A DNA stretch of 34,652 bases from Bacillota bacterium (GCA_023411795.1 JAEYOK010000044.1:1-34652), one strand, 5' to 3'. Counted from the first letter of the stretch, positions 1-6,936 are shown. A program made the numbers and translations. Notes: generated from the sequence alone by a model not told the origin.

Positions 1-61
1 CTAAATATGATGTAACTATACGTATCTTTTCCTCGATTGGTATTTTGATTTTTTGTGGCAT
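1..61 (-). CDS. partial N-terminus of a transposase-like HTH protein (runs off the left edge)
   Basis: An ATG at 61-59 opens a minus-strand frame with no stop before the window edge. It reads MPQKIKIPIEEKIRIVTSYL. Short basic starts of the form 'xIxxEEKIRIVxxYL' are typical of the helix-turn-helix first ORF of IS3/IS150-type insertion sequences, but only 20 codons are visible, so the family is inferred. A ribosome site GGGGGTG lies 5 nt before the ATG, and it is part of the right arm of the hairpin at 68-117. The rest of the element lies outside the window. Confidence 0.4.
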   Translation of the reverse strand, partial: MPQKIKIPIEEKIRIVTSYL

Positions 62-117
62 AAAAACACCCCCAGAGATTAACAATGATTTTATTATTCA
101 TTGTCTACTCTGGGGGT
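61..117 (-). terminator. stem-loop with U-tract downstream of glnN; also covers the ribosome site of the next ORF
   Basis: Read on the minus strand, ACCCCCAGAG (117-108) pairs perfectly with CTCTGGGGGT (77-68). Inside it ACAATGA (104-98) pairs with TCATTGT (88-82). The structure is followed by TTTTT (66-62). This is a good rho-independent terminator about 60 nt after the glnN stop. The 3' arm contains the GGGGG of the ribosome site of the ORF at 61-1, so the fold would also block its translation on read-through transcripts. Confidence 0.75.
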
Positions 118-175
118 AGCATATCAATTTGAGACAACCCCTTTTAATAATATGCTTTATGCTGCTTATGAGAAA

Positions 176-2332
176 TTAAACTAACCCAAACAGTAAATCA
201 CCATAGGTCGGAATAGGCCAGAGATTCGCATCCATCATGCTCTCAAGCTTATCCGCATCCTTCCGTAAATCTTCCATAATGGGAATAACCATCTCCATAT
301 ACGCCCTTGCCTTAATTTGTGTTTCTCCTGTCATCCTATCCAGGTTCTCTATAGAATCATTAAGAGCGTCTGCATCGATTCTTAGGCTTGAGGTAAGAAC
401 CACAAGCTTATCCAGAATCTTTTTTGTTGGCTTTGAGTCGGCTCCCGCTGAATTTAAGGCTGAAACCGTATCGGCAACTCGCTTAACATAGTAAAGAGCG
501 GCAGGAAGTATTTGTCTGCTGACCATTTCAGCCATTGTCAACGCTTCAATACGTATTGTTTTTATATAGTTCTCTAACTGAATCTCGTATCGTGAGTGCA
601 ATTCGGCAGGTGTTAGGACACCGGTTCTATCAAACAGTTTTATGTTCTTCTCTGTAATCAGAGCCGGTATTGCATCAACAGTTGTTTTAAGGTTTGGTAA
701 TCCTCTTTTCTCCGCTTCGGCTAACCACTCCTCCGAATAGTTGTTCCCGTTAAAAATAATACGTTTGTGGTCCTTAATAATGTCTTTTACAACATTATGC
801 ACCTCTGTTTTAAAATCCTGAGTTTTTTCGAGCCTGTCTGCTATCTGATTCAAAGCATCTGCCACAATTGTATTAAGAATAAAATTAGGTGTGGCTATTG
901 ATTGGGAAGAACCCACACTTCTGAATTCGAATTTATTACCTGTGAAGGCAAAGGGTGAAGTCCTGTTTCGGTCAGTTGTATCCTTTGGTAGAATTGGCAG
1001 GGTCAGTACTCCGATTTCAAGTGTTCTACTATTCCCATTGTTTTTTGTAATACCGGTTTCAATCTGTTCGAAGATATCAGTCAGCTCTTCTCCCAAATAA
1101 ATAGAGACAATTGTAGGTGGAGCTTCATTAGCACCAAAGCGATGATCATTCCCTGCAGAGGCAACTGAAAATCGCAATAAATCTGCATATACATCCACAG
1201 CCTGTATAACAGCGCAAACGAATATAAGAAACTGAGCATTATCAAGTGGGGTTGAGCCTGAATCCAAAAGGTTCTTCCCTTCATTGGTAGTAAGGGACCA
1301 GTTATTATGTTTTCCTGATCCGTTAACACCTGCAAAAGGCTTTTCATGGAGAAGGCACGCCAATCCAAGTCTGTCGGCAACACTCTTCATTACCTCCATA
1401 GTCAGTTGGTTGTGATCAGTCGCAATATTAGCGGTGGTAAAGACGGGAGCAAGCTCGTGCTGAGCCGGAGCAGCTTCATTGTGTTTTGTTTTGGCAGTTA
1501 CTCCGAGCTTCCAAAGTTCCGTGTCCAATTCATGCATAAAGACTGAAACCCTGTCCTTCAAGTTTCCAAAATAATGGTCATCCAACTCCTGTCCCTTGGG
1601 AGGTCTTGCTCCAAAAAGGGTTCTACCTGTATATATCAGGTCTTTCCTCTTCATAAAGTATTCTTTGTCAACTAAAAAATACTCCTGTTCGGCGCCCATT
1701 GTAGTTATTACATTTTTAGTGGTTATATCTCCAAATAATCTCAGAATTCTTATTGCTGCTTTTGAAATCACTGCCATGGATCTTAAGAGAGGTGTCTTTA
1801 GGTCAAGAGCTTCACCTGTATAGGAGCAAAAGGCTGTGGGGATAAACAGTGTTCTATCCTTTACAAATGCCGGCGAAGTACAATCCCATGCCGTGTATCC
1901 TCTCGCTTCAAACGTTACTCTTAATCCCCCTGACGGGAATGAGGAGGCATCCGGTTCACCCCTTATAAGCTCCTTACTTGAAAACTCCATTATAGCTCTT
2001 CCATCTTTGGTAGGGGTCAGAAATGAATCGTGTTTGCCCGCTGTTATACCGGTCATTGGTTGGAACCAGTGGGTATAGTGGGTTGCGCCTTTTTCTACGG
2101 CCCAATCCTTCATAACACATGCTACCACTTCCGCAACCTCGGGATCCAAAGGCAAACCTAAATTGATTGTCTCTTTTAGTTTCTTGTAAGTTGGTTTAGG
2201 CAGGCGTTCCTGCATTACTGATTCGTTAAAAACACTTGATCCGAATATATCCGGGCTAAAGCTACATGTATTGTTCTCCAAGGTTTTGTTCCCCCCAATT
2301 ATAACAAGCTTAGCTACCGCCAACTTGCCCAT
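176..2332 (-). CDS. glnN: glutamine synthetase, type III (GSIII)
   Basis: ATP-dependent ligation of ammonia to glutamate, the entry point of nitrogen assimilation; the enzyme is cytosolic and GSIII enzymes form large oligomers. The 718-residue length fits GSIII (about 700) and is far longer than GSI (about 450). Family blocks are visible: KDWAVEKGATHYTHWFQPMTG near residue 75, GAEQEYFLVD near 212, KHNEAAPAQHELAP near 284, and GSGKHNNWSL near 338, where the catalytic core binds nucleotide and glutamate. The chosen ATG has AGGA 9 nt upstream. The first ~25 residues extend beyond the usual GSIII start, and no internal Met offers an alternative. The gene is monocistronic, with its own promoter (2474-2502), a structured leader and a terminator. 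I see no adjacent regulator or ammonium transporter gene. Confidence 0.96.
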   Translation of the reverse strand: MGKLAVAKLVIIGGNKTLENNTCSFSPDIFGSSVFNESVMQERLPKPTYKKLKETINLGLPLDPEVAEVVACVMKDWAVEKGATHYTHWFQPMTGITAGKHDSFLTPTKDGRAIMEFSSKELIRGEPDASSFPSGGLRVTFEARGYTAWDCTSPAFVKDRTLFIPTAFCSYTGEALDLKTPLLRSMAVISKAAIRILRLFGDITTKNVITTMGAEQEYFLVDKEYFMKRKDLIYTGRTLFGARPPKGQELDDHYFGNLKDRVSVFMHELDTELWKLGVTAKTKHNEAAPAQHELAPVFTTANIATDHNQLTMEVMKSVADRLGLACLLHEKPFAGVNGSGKHNNWSLTTNEGKNLLDSGSTPLDNAQFLIFVCAVIQAVDVYADLLRFSVASAGNDHRFGANEAPPTIVSIYLGEELTDIFEQIETGITKNNGNSRTLEIGVLTLPILPKDTTDRNRTSPFAFTGNKFEFRSVGSSQSIATPNFILNTIVADALNQIADRLEKTQDFKTEVHNVVKDIIKDHKRIIFNGNNYSEEWLAEAEKRGLPNLKTTVDAIPALITEKNIKLFDRTGVLTPAELHSRYEIQLENYIKTIRIEALTMAEMVSRQILPAALYYVKRVADTVSALNSAGADSKPTKKILDKLVVLTSSLRIDADALNDSIENLDRMTGETQIKARAYMEMVIPIMEDLRKDADKLESMMDANLWPIPTYGDLLFGLV

Positions 2333-2359
2333 TTAAATATCCTGTGAAAATCAAAATAA

Positions 2360-2380
2360 GGGCGTTTTATTTAAACGCCC
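2360..2380 (-). promoter_or_regulatory. attenuator-like hairpin in the glnN leader
   Basis: On the minus strand GGGCGTTT (2380-2373) pairs perfectly with AAACGCCC (2367-2360) across a 5-nt loop, and is followed by TTATTTTGATTTT. This intrinsic-terminator-like element ends about 27 nt before the glnN ATG, inside a leader of ~135 nt. Upstream in the same leader ACTTAATT (2434-2427) can pair with AATTAAGT (2407-2400). The layout suggests transcription attenuation. I do not recognise a known riboswitch or T-box. Confidence 0.5.
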
Positions 2381-2473
2381 CCGAATATGACAATCATACA
2401 CTTAATTCTGAATTACATACCCGCAAAATTAAGTTGTACCCATAGCCTAAGCAACTCAGGACATCTTAATTAA

Positions 2474-2502
2474 GTTATATCAGATACAATAATTAGCGTC
2501 AA
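2474..2502 (-). promoter_or_regulatory. sigma-A-type promoter of glnN
   Basis: On the minus strand TTGACG (2502-2497) is separated by 17 nt from TATAAC (2479-2474), both close to the vegetative consensus. Predicted transcription start is near 2467, giving a leader of about 135 nt before the glnN ATG. Confidence 0.6.
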
Positions 2503-2575
2503 TTTAGAATTGATTTTTCGTAAGACTGCATTATTTAGGATGACACTAATTAATTTTATTGTACATTTTTTACTG

Positions 2576-2794
2576 TTATTGCTTTTTAACTTTTATTACC
2601 TCACTAAGCTTATAGATGCCGAATAATGCGCAGCAAACTATAAGAATTCCAATGGCAACTTTAAAGAATGTCTTAATAAGAAATCCAAGTATTGAAATAG
2701 CAAGCAAAGCACCAATAACTAAAAGTATGTATCCTAATACCGTTCCAAACCTATTAACAAAAGCATCTCTTATAGAAATCAAATAGTTCATCAT
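2576..2794 (-). CDS. small hydrophobic membrane protein, function unknown
   Basis: A 72-residue protein. A short amphipathic start (MMNYLISIRDAFVNRFG) is followed by two adjoining hydrophobic segments, about residues 18-40 and 43-62. The tail is basic and ends KVKKQ. This points to a small two-helix inner-membrane protein. A GGAGGT ribosome site lies upstream with good spacing; two consecutive ATG codons leave a one-codon ambiguity in the start. I do not recognise the family. It stands alone between glnN and the peroxiredoxin gene. Confidence 0.65.
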   Translation of the reverse strand: MMNYLISIRDAFVNRFGTVLGYILLVIGALLAISILGFLIKTFFKVAIGILIVCCALFGIYKLSEVIKVKKQ

Positions 2795-2905
2795 AATATC
2801 CCTACCTCCAAAATCATCTTAATGCTATTATATTTCGCTACTTGCTATAATACCATAAGTGTTCCCTTAAATAATGATAAGAACATGATTAGAGTTTAAT
2901 AGGAA

Positions 2906-2951
2906 AGTAAACAAAATGCGCTTTAAATCTTGGGGAATGCTTAAAGCGCAT
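2906..2951 (-). terminator. rho-independent terminator of the peroxiredoxin gene
   Basis: On the minus strand ATGCGCTTTAA (2951-2941) pairs perfectly over 11 bp with TTAAAGCGCAT (2926-2916), followed by the T-rich TTTGTTTACTTT. It lies about 20 nt after the prx stop. A near-identical copy lies upstream of the same gene (3750-3792). Confidence 0.8.
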
Positions 2952-2971
2952 GAAGGAGGAGTGATAATGGG

Positions 2972-3685
2972 CTAGACGTCCATCGGTCCCGGAGGTAGTT
3001 TTAGTTCGTCAGTATTCATAAGAAATTTAGGTTTGTGTTGTTGATTATCCTTGTAGCATAAATACCAGTCCACGCACCTAAGCGCAGGATCTTCCCTTCT
3101 TTTCATCAAATCATCAAAATTTTGGGGTGGCGGTACCAAAACAGGGTCACCGGGAAACCAATTAGCCGGCGTAACAACTTTTTCTTTATCGGTAATTTGC
3201 AAAGCATCAAGAATCCTCAATATCTCAGGAATGTACCTGCCATTTGTATAGGGATATGCGAGAATTACTCTGATAACCCCATTGGGGTCAATGATGAAAA
3301 CATTTCTTACTGTCGAAAAGTTTTTTTCATCTGCTGAAAACATCCCATATCTTCTTGCTATTGAACCATCTCTGTCAGCCAGAATTGGAAACGGGACAGT
3401 AATCCCCTGTGTTCTTCTGATATTTTCAACCCATGCCAAATGAGATGGATTGCTATCAATACTAAGCCCTAGAAGCAGGGCATTGCGCTTTACAAACTCC
3501 GGATATTCCTTTGCAAAAGCGACAAACTCTGTGGTGCAAACCGGGGTAAAATCACCGGGATGGCTGAATAGTACCAACCATTTCCCCTTATAATCCGATA
3601 GTGAAACAGGTCCATAGGTAGATAATGAAGTGAAATCCGGAGCTTCTTGACCAATTTTCAGGCATCCGTTATATTTCTCGTCCAT
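2972..3685 (-). CDS. peroxiredoxin, Prx6 / archaeal-type AhpC-TSA family
   Basis: Thiol peroxidase reducing H2O2 and organic peroxides; cytosolic oxidative-stress defence in an anaerobe. The peroxidatic cysteine is Cys50 in HPGDFTPVCTTEF, the PxxxTxxC signature. The extended C-terminal half carries CVDWYLC, matching the two C-terminal cysteines of archaeal-like Prx6 enzymes, where one acts as resolving cysteine. Length from this start is 237 residues, near the usual 215-240. The frame is open up to a TTG at 3745, but the ATG at 3685 has GAGG correctly spaced and starts just before the conserved domain. The gene is flanked by duplicated promoter and terminator blocks. Confidence 0.92.
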   Translation of the reverse strand: MDEKYNGCLKIGQEAPDFTSLSTYGPVSLSDYKGKWLVLFSHPGDFTPVCTTEFVAFAKEYPEFVKRNALLLGLSIDSNPSHLAWVENIRRTQGITVPFPILADRDGSIARRYGMFSADEKNFSTVRNVFIIDPNGVIRVILAYPYTNGRYIPEILRILDALQITDKEKVVTPANWFPGDPVLVPPPQNFDDLMKRREDPALRCVDWYLCYKDNQQHKPKFLMNTDELKLPPGPMDV

Positions 3686-3715
3686 TCCGTTACCTCGAAT
3701 TTCTTGTCCTTGTAC

Positions 3716-3745
3716 ATCATATGCCTTGTACAGGGAAATGGACAA
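3716..3745 (-). promoter_or_regulatory. candidate promoter of prx (in the 40-bp repeat)
   Basis: On the minus strand TTGTCC (3745-3740) is followed after 18 nt by TATGAT (3721-3716). A near-palindrome built on TTGTAC and GTACAA overlaps the spacer and the -10 and could be an operator. The same elements recur in the second repeat copy at 3838-3867. Confidence 0.45.
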
Positions 3746-3751
3746 CGATAG

Positions 3752-3831
3752 TAAATAAAATGCGCTTTAAGCATCGGGGAATGCTAAAGCGCTTGAAGGA
3801 GGAGTGAAAATGGGCTGGATTTTTCACTTCC
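3752..3831 (-). ncRNA. candidate small RNA made from the duplicated prx promoter and terminator
   Basis: The second promoter copy (TTGTCC-18-TATGAT, 3867-3838) is followed by only ~80 nt before the copied terminator (stem 3792-3762, T-rich tail to 3751). The predicted RNA has a 5' hairpin, GTGAAAA paired with TTTTCAC. Next comes an unpaired CTCCTCCTTC, complementary to Shine-Dalgarno sequences. The terminator hairpin GCGCTTTA/TAAAGCGC follows. This is the layout of CU-rich regulatory sRNAs in Gram-positives. Its existence is inferred from sequence alone; it could be an inert duplication scar. Confidence 0.35.
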
Positions 3832-3963
3832 TTGTACATCATATGCCTTGTACAAGAAAATGGACAACGGTATACTTGTCCTTTTTTGATATTTCCCAGA
3901 CAGATCGATAAATCGTTGCAGGCTACAACCGCGCTATTTTTTAAATACCGGAAATGTTTCCCT

Positions 3964-3991
3964 TTGTTGTGTTTTCAATATATGTTAGAAT
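3964..3991 (+). promoter_or_regulatory. promoter of uppP
   Basis: TTGTTG (3964-3969), 16-nt spacer, TAGAAT (3986-3991) preceded by TGT, giving an extended -10 (TGTTAGAAT). It lies about 30 nt before the uppP start. Confidence 0.5.
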
Positions 3992-4023
3992 AATAAATTG
4001 ATTAATAAACAAAGGAGACTACA

Positions 4024-4854
4024 ATGGGATTGGATTTAATAGAGATTCTCAAGGTAATTTTTCTCGGTATCATAGAAGGTATAACAGAATGGCTGCCAAT
4101 AAGCAGTACAGGACATATGCTCCTCATAGACGAATTAATCATACTTAAAATGAGTGATGCCTTTAAGAATATGTTCTTTATTGTAATCCAGCTAGGCGCT
4201 ATTTTTGCTGTTGTAGTATTGTTTTGGAATAAGATATTTCCTTTTCAATTCGGAGACAAATCTCAACCTGTCATAAAGAAAGACATTATCTCACTTTGGT
4301 TTAAGGTTGTTGTCGCTTGTATTCCAGGTGCTATAATAACCCTACTTTTTGATAACTTTATTGAAGAACATCTACATACTCCGGTGATGATAGCAACAAC
4401 CCTAATTGCATACGGAATTGCGTTTATTATAGTTGAAAACTGGAATAAAAAAAGCGAACCTAGCGTAATGCACTTAACAGATATTTCTTATAAAACTGCC
4501 TTGATGATTGGATTGTTTCAGGTATTATCCATTATACCGGGTACATCAAGATCTGGTGCTACAATATTAGGTGCACTATTAATTGGAGTATCACGGGTTG
4601 CTGCAGCCGAATTCACATTTTTCCTCGCAATACCTGTTATGTTCGGATTAAGCGGACTAAAAATATTAAAATTCGGATTTGCTTTTACCGGCCCTGAACT
4701 AATTGCACTATTACTTGGCATGGTCGTGGCTTTTATAGTTTCTTTGCTTGTAATTAAGTTTCTTATGGGATATATAAGAAAGCACGATTTCAAAGTATTC
4801 GGATGGTACCGTATAATACTTGGAATTATCGTGCTTATCTATTTTGTTCTGTAA
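4024..4854 (+). CDS. uppP: undecaprenyl-diphosphate phosphatase (BacA/UppP family)
   Basis: Dephosphorylates undecaprenyl diphosphate to regenerate the lipid carrier for peptidoglycan and other wall polymers; overexpression of family members gives bacitracin resistance. The 276-residue polytopic membrane protein has the two catalytic signatures: EGITEWLPISSTGHM near residues 18-32 and PGTSRSGAT near 174-182. About eight hydrophobic segments are visible. The ribosome site AAAGGAGACTACA precedes the ATG, and an extended -10 promoter lies upstream. The gene is divergent from prx and convergent with rlmB, whose stop lies only 7 nt beyond. Confidence 0.96.
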   Translation: MGLDLIEILKVIFLGIIEGITEWLPISSTGHMLLIDELIILKMSDAFKNMFFIVIQLGAIFAVVVLFWNKIFPFQFGDKSQPVIKKDIISLWFKVVVACIPGAIITLLFDNFIEEHLHTPVMIATTLIAYGIAFIIVENWNKKSEPSVMHLTDISYKTALMIGLFQVLSIIPGTSRSGATILGALLIGVSRVAAAEFTFFLAIPVMFGLSGLKILKFGFAFTGPELIALLLGMVVAFIVSLLVIKFLMGYIRKHDFKVFGWYRIILGIIVLIYFVL

Positions 4855-4861
4855 TATATTA

Positions 4862-6331
4862 CTATTTCCTTTGATTCGATATCTCGAACATAATTAGTGC
4901 CGCGGCTACTCCTGCATTAAGTGAAGAAATCTTACCCTTCATTGGTATTTTTACCATAAGGTCACATTCATCCTTAACAAGTCTTGCCAAGCCTTCTCCT
5001 TCGCTGCCAATAACCAGAGCGCATGGACCTGTTAAATCAGCATCCTGGTAGTTGGTTGCCCCTTCCATATCGGCACCTATTATCCATAACCCTTCGTTCT
5101 TAAGTACTCTTAATGTCTGAACCAAATTTGTTACCCTGGCTACCGGGACATATTCCAACGCTCCTGCCGCAACCTTTGCCACTGTTGCATTCAAAGTTGC
5201 CGAGCGACGTTTTGGCAATATAATACCATGGACACCCGCACATTCGGCACTTCGGATAATAGAGCCCAGGTTATTTGTATCTGTAATTCCATCAAGAACA
5301 AGAACAAAAGGTTTTTCACCTTTATCCTCCGCTATCTTGAGTATATCGTCAATCTCCACATATTCCCTAGCTGCGACTTCCAGGATAACCCCCTGATGAG
5401 TTCTGGTTTGTGAGATAGAATCAAGCTTATTTCGTTCTAAGTATTGAATAGGAATATCCTTTTCTCTGGCCATGGCAATAATTCTAGAGATTAAAACATC
5501 CTCGCTGTCCTTTTCCACAAACAGCTTGTTAAGAGGTCGTCCCGACCTTATAGCCTCGAAAACGGAGTTTCTTCCTTCGACTCTGTCTTCTCTGTCAGTA
5601 TTATCACTTATCTTAATTTCCGGTAAATTGGTTTCATTTTCGTATTCGTCTATTTTGCGCTTAGGAATACTCCTTTTGCTTTCAGGTAAGCGAGGGGCTT
5701 TTTTTACGAAACCCTTCTTTGGCCCTTTATGCGCATCTTTAGCACCTGCTTCTCTTTTAGGCCCGTAAGGATCTGTCCTTCTAGAGCTGAGTTCTTTAGA
5801 GCCCTGGCCTCTGAACCCTTGACCTTCGTCTTTTCTAAAACTTTGATCTCTTTTTGTTCCGTAAGGGTCTGTCCTTCTAGTGCTGAGTTCTTTAGAGCCC
5901 TCGCCTCTGAACCCTTGACCTTCGTCTTTTCTAAAACTTTGATCTCTTTTTGTTCCGTAAGGGTCTGTCCTTCTAGAGCTTTGGCCTTTGCCTTCAAAAG
6001 TTCTACCTCTGGACTCTTGATTTTCATCTTTAGTGTAACCTTTAAAGCCCGAGCTCTTCCCCGGGGCTTTTTTGGTAACTCTATAACCTCCGGTACTCCA
6101 ATCGGAACTTCTCATTTGATCTCTATAGCCTGACTCTCTATCAGACTGGGAACCTCTTCTTCCAAATGATGAGCCTTCGGCCTTCCTTTCCCCAAAACTG
6201 CTCTTAGGGCCTGCTCCAGTGCCTCTTGCTGATTTAGGTCTTCCTACCTTGTTATTGGGACGATCGCCTCTTGAGCTGTTAGCCGATGGGCCTCCTGAAT
6301 TTCTTTTGGAACCATAGTCATTCTTTCTCAT
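4862..6331 (-). CDS. rlmB: 23S rRNA 2'-O-ribose methyltransferase (TrmH/SpoU family, RlmB-like) with long repetitive N-terminal tail
   Basis: Predicted SAM-dependent 2'-O methylation of 23S rRNA, by analogy with RlmB (Gm2251 in E. coli). The catalytic part starts near residue 250 with RVEGRNSVFEAI. It has the SpoU motifs DTNNLGSIIRSAE, LVIGSEGEGLARLV and IPMKGKISSLNAGVAAAL, the trefoil-knot SAM site. Residues 1-245 are an unusually long, charged, low-complexity extension rich in Arg, Gly, Ser and Lys, containing a 32-residue tandem repeat. Usual RlmB length is about 245. The start at 6331 (second Met) has GGAG 7 nt upstream; an ATG four codons earlier is the alternative. It overlaps mrnC by 14 nt, an arrangement common in Firmicutes. 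Confidence 0.93.
   Translation of the reverse strand: MRKNDYGSKRNSGGPSANSSRGDRPNNKVGRPKSARGTGAGPKSSFGERKAEGSSFGRRGSQSDRESGYRDQMRSSDWSTGGYRVTKKAPGKSSGFKGYTKDENQESRGRTFEGKGQSSRRTDPYGTKRDQSFRKDEGQGFRGEGSKELSTRRTDPYGTKRDQSFRKDEGQGFRGQGSKELSSRRTDPYGPKREAGAKDAHKGPKKGFVKKAPRLPESKRSIPKRKIDEYENETNLPEIKISDNTDREDRVEGRNSVFEAIRSGRPLNKLFVEKDSEDVLISRIIAMAREKDIPIQYLERNKLDSISQTRTHQGVILEVAAREYVEIDDILKIAEDKGEKPFVLVLDGITDTNNLGSIIRSAECAGVHGIILPKRRSATLNATVAKVAAGALEYVPVARVTNLVQTLRVLKNEGLWIIGADMEGATNYQDADLTGPCALVIGSEGEGLARLVKDECDLMVKIPMKGKISSLNAGVAAALIMFEISNQRK
5763..5980. repeat. 96-bp tandem repeat, about 2.3 copies, inside rlmB
   Basis: The landmark GTAAGG recurs at 5765, 5861 and 5957, exactly 96 bp apart. The units are nearly identical in DNA (few substitutions over 96 bp). 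The period is 32 codons, so the repeat stays in frame in rlmB and encodes units beginning RRTDPYGTKRDQSFRKDEGQ. Near-identity at the DNA level suggests recent expansion and probable length variation between strains. Confidence 0.95.
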
Positions 6332-6743
6332 TTTTTTCTCCATTCGCAGGTCTTTCTATTATTGTTGCCGCCTGCTCCATTAATAGGTTTAATCTTTCTT
6401 TCTGATCTGTAAGATATAAATAGCCCAATAATGCTTCAAGCGCTGTAGCATATTTGTAATCCTGAACATCAGCGTTTTTAGGTACAGTTGTTGATTTCGC
6501 GTTTCTTCCCCTTCTAAAAATATAGGCCTCTTCCTCGGTAAATGTACTCATTAAAGCTTTTGATATTCTGGACTGGGATGCAGCCTTAACGTAATCGGTT
6601 GCTAAAATATGAAGCATATGGGATGTGCCTTTTTTGTTCATTATCAATCTTTCCCTGATGAAGAGATTAAAAACAGCATCCCCGATAAAGGCCAGAACGG
6701 CAGGCTGCATAAGTCTTGCTTCATCGGCCTTTTCTAAAGCCAA
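6318..6743 (-). CDS. mrnC: mini-ribonuclease III (MrnC)
   Basis: Ribonuclease of the RNase III fold without a dsRNA-binding domain; in Bacillus it matures the ends of 23S rRNA. The 141-residue protein has the family core: QPAVLAFIGDAVFNLFIRE near residues 12-30 with the catalytic Asp. A second block, RRGRNAKS, lies near 78, and DVQDYKYATALEALLGYLYL near 94-113 carries the catalytic Glu. The longest frame begins at a TTG at 6758, but GGAGG sits inside that extension, 8 nt before the TTG at 6743, so 6743 is preferred. It is followed by overlapping rlmB and preceded by an inverted-repeat element and a good promoter. Confidence 0.93.
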   Translation of the reverse strand: MALEKADEARLMQPAVLAFIGDAVFNLFIRERLIMNKKGTSHMLHILATDYVKAASQSRISKALMSTFTEEEAYIFRRGRNAKSTTVPKNADVQDYKYATALEALLGYLYLTDQKERLNLLMEQAATIIERPANGEKNEKE

Positions 6744-6760
6744 ATAAATCGCCTCCAAAT

Positions 6761-6887
6761 TGCGAAAACTCTTTTTCTATGCAATTTTTCTTACTTTATT
6801 TATTCGATTTTTTATTAAGCAGCACGCCGGCAGGCTATAGCCGCTAAACTCGAATAATATTAAGTAATAGTTTTCGCACAGTCTGTC
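6761..6887. repeat. palindromic (MITE/REP-like) element, copy 1, in the mrnC leader
   Basis: TGCGAAAACT (6761-6770) is an exact inverted copy of AGTTTTCGCA (6869-6878). The right end continues to AGTTTTCGCACAGTCTGTC (6869-6887), which matches the ends of the element at 12476-12562 (GTCAGACTGTGCGAAA and its inverse). The left end here is cut short next to the mrnC ribosome site. The interior is AT-rich with a short GC-rich core and no ORF. Confidence 0.6.
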
Positions 6888-6894
6888 GCTTAGG

Positions 6895-6924
6895 GCTATA
6901 AGTAAGTTGAAACTTTTATGTCAA
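6895..6924 (-). promoter_or_regulatory. promoter of mrnC-rlmB
   Basis: On the minus strand a perfect TTGACA (6924-6919) is followed after 18 nt by TATAGC (6900-6895), or after 17 nt by TTATAG. The start point would fall at the edge of the palindromic element, giving a leader of ~145 nt that contains its arms. Confidence 0.55.
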
Positions 6925-6936
6925 CCCCCTTATGAA

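Larger units (their letters stand above)
3708..3869. repeat. pair of 40-bp direct repeats (3708-3747 and 3830-3869) around a copied terminator block
   Basis: The 40-nt blocks at 3708-3747 and 3830-3869 differ at only two positions. Between them, 3750-3817 repeats the block at 2906-2974 beyond the 3' end of prx: the same hairpin arms, the same CCTCCTTC on the minus strand and the same AT tail. The arrangement is what is left if the prx gene was duplicated in tandem and one copy lost its coding part, so that its promoter now lies directly before its terminator. Confidence 0.85.

Noticed and set aside
2400..2475. ANTAR-type double hexaloop or known riboswitch in the glnN leader
   Set aside because: I could not find two stems with hexaloops of the required pattern or conserved riboswitch cores. 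Only simple AT-rich arms and an attenuator hairpin are visible.
3810..3911. Plus-strand 33-codon ORF beginning MGWIFHF with a perfect GGAGGAG ribosome site
   Set aside because: In the sister repeat copy (2906-2974) the same ATG is followed directly by a stop after one codon, so the frame is not conserved. The minus-strand reading, a terminator with an anti-SD motif, explains both copies.
5704..6133. Overlapping 107- and 134-codon frames on both strands within rlmB
   Set aside because: They are by-products of the 96-bp in-frame repeat. The rlmB frame carries conserved motifs and the correct ribosome site.
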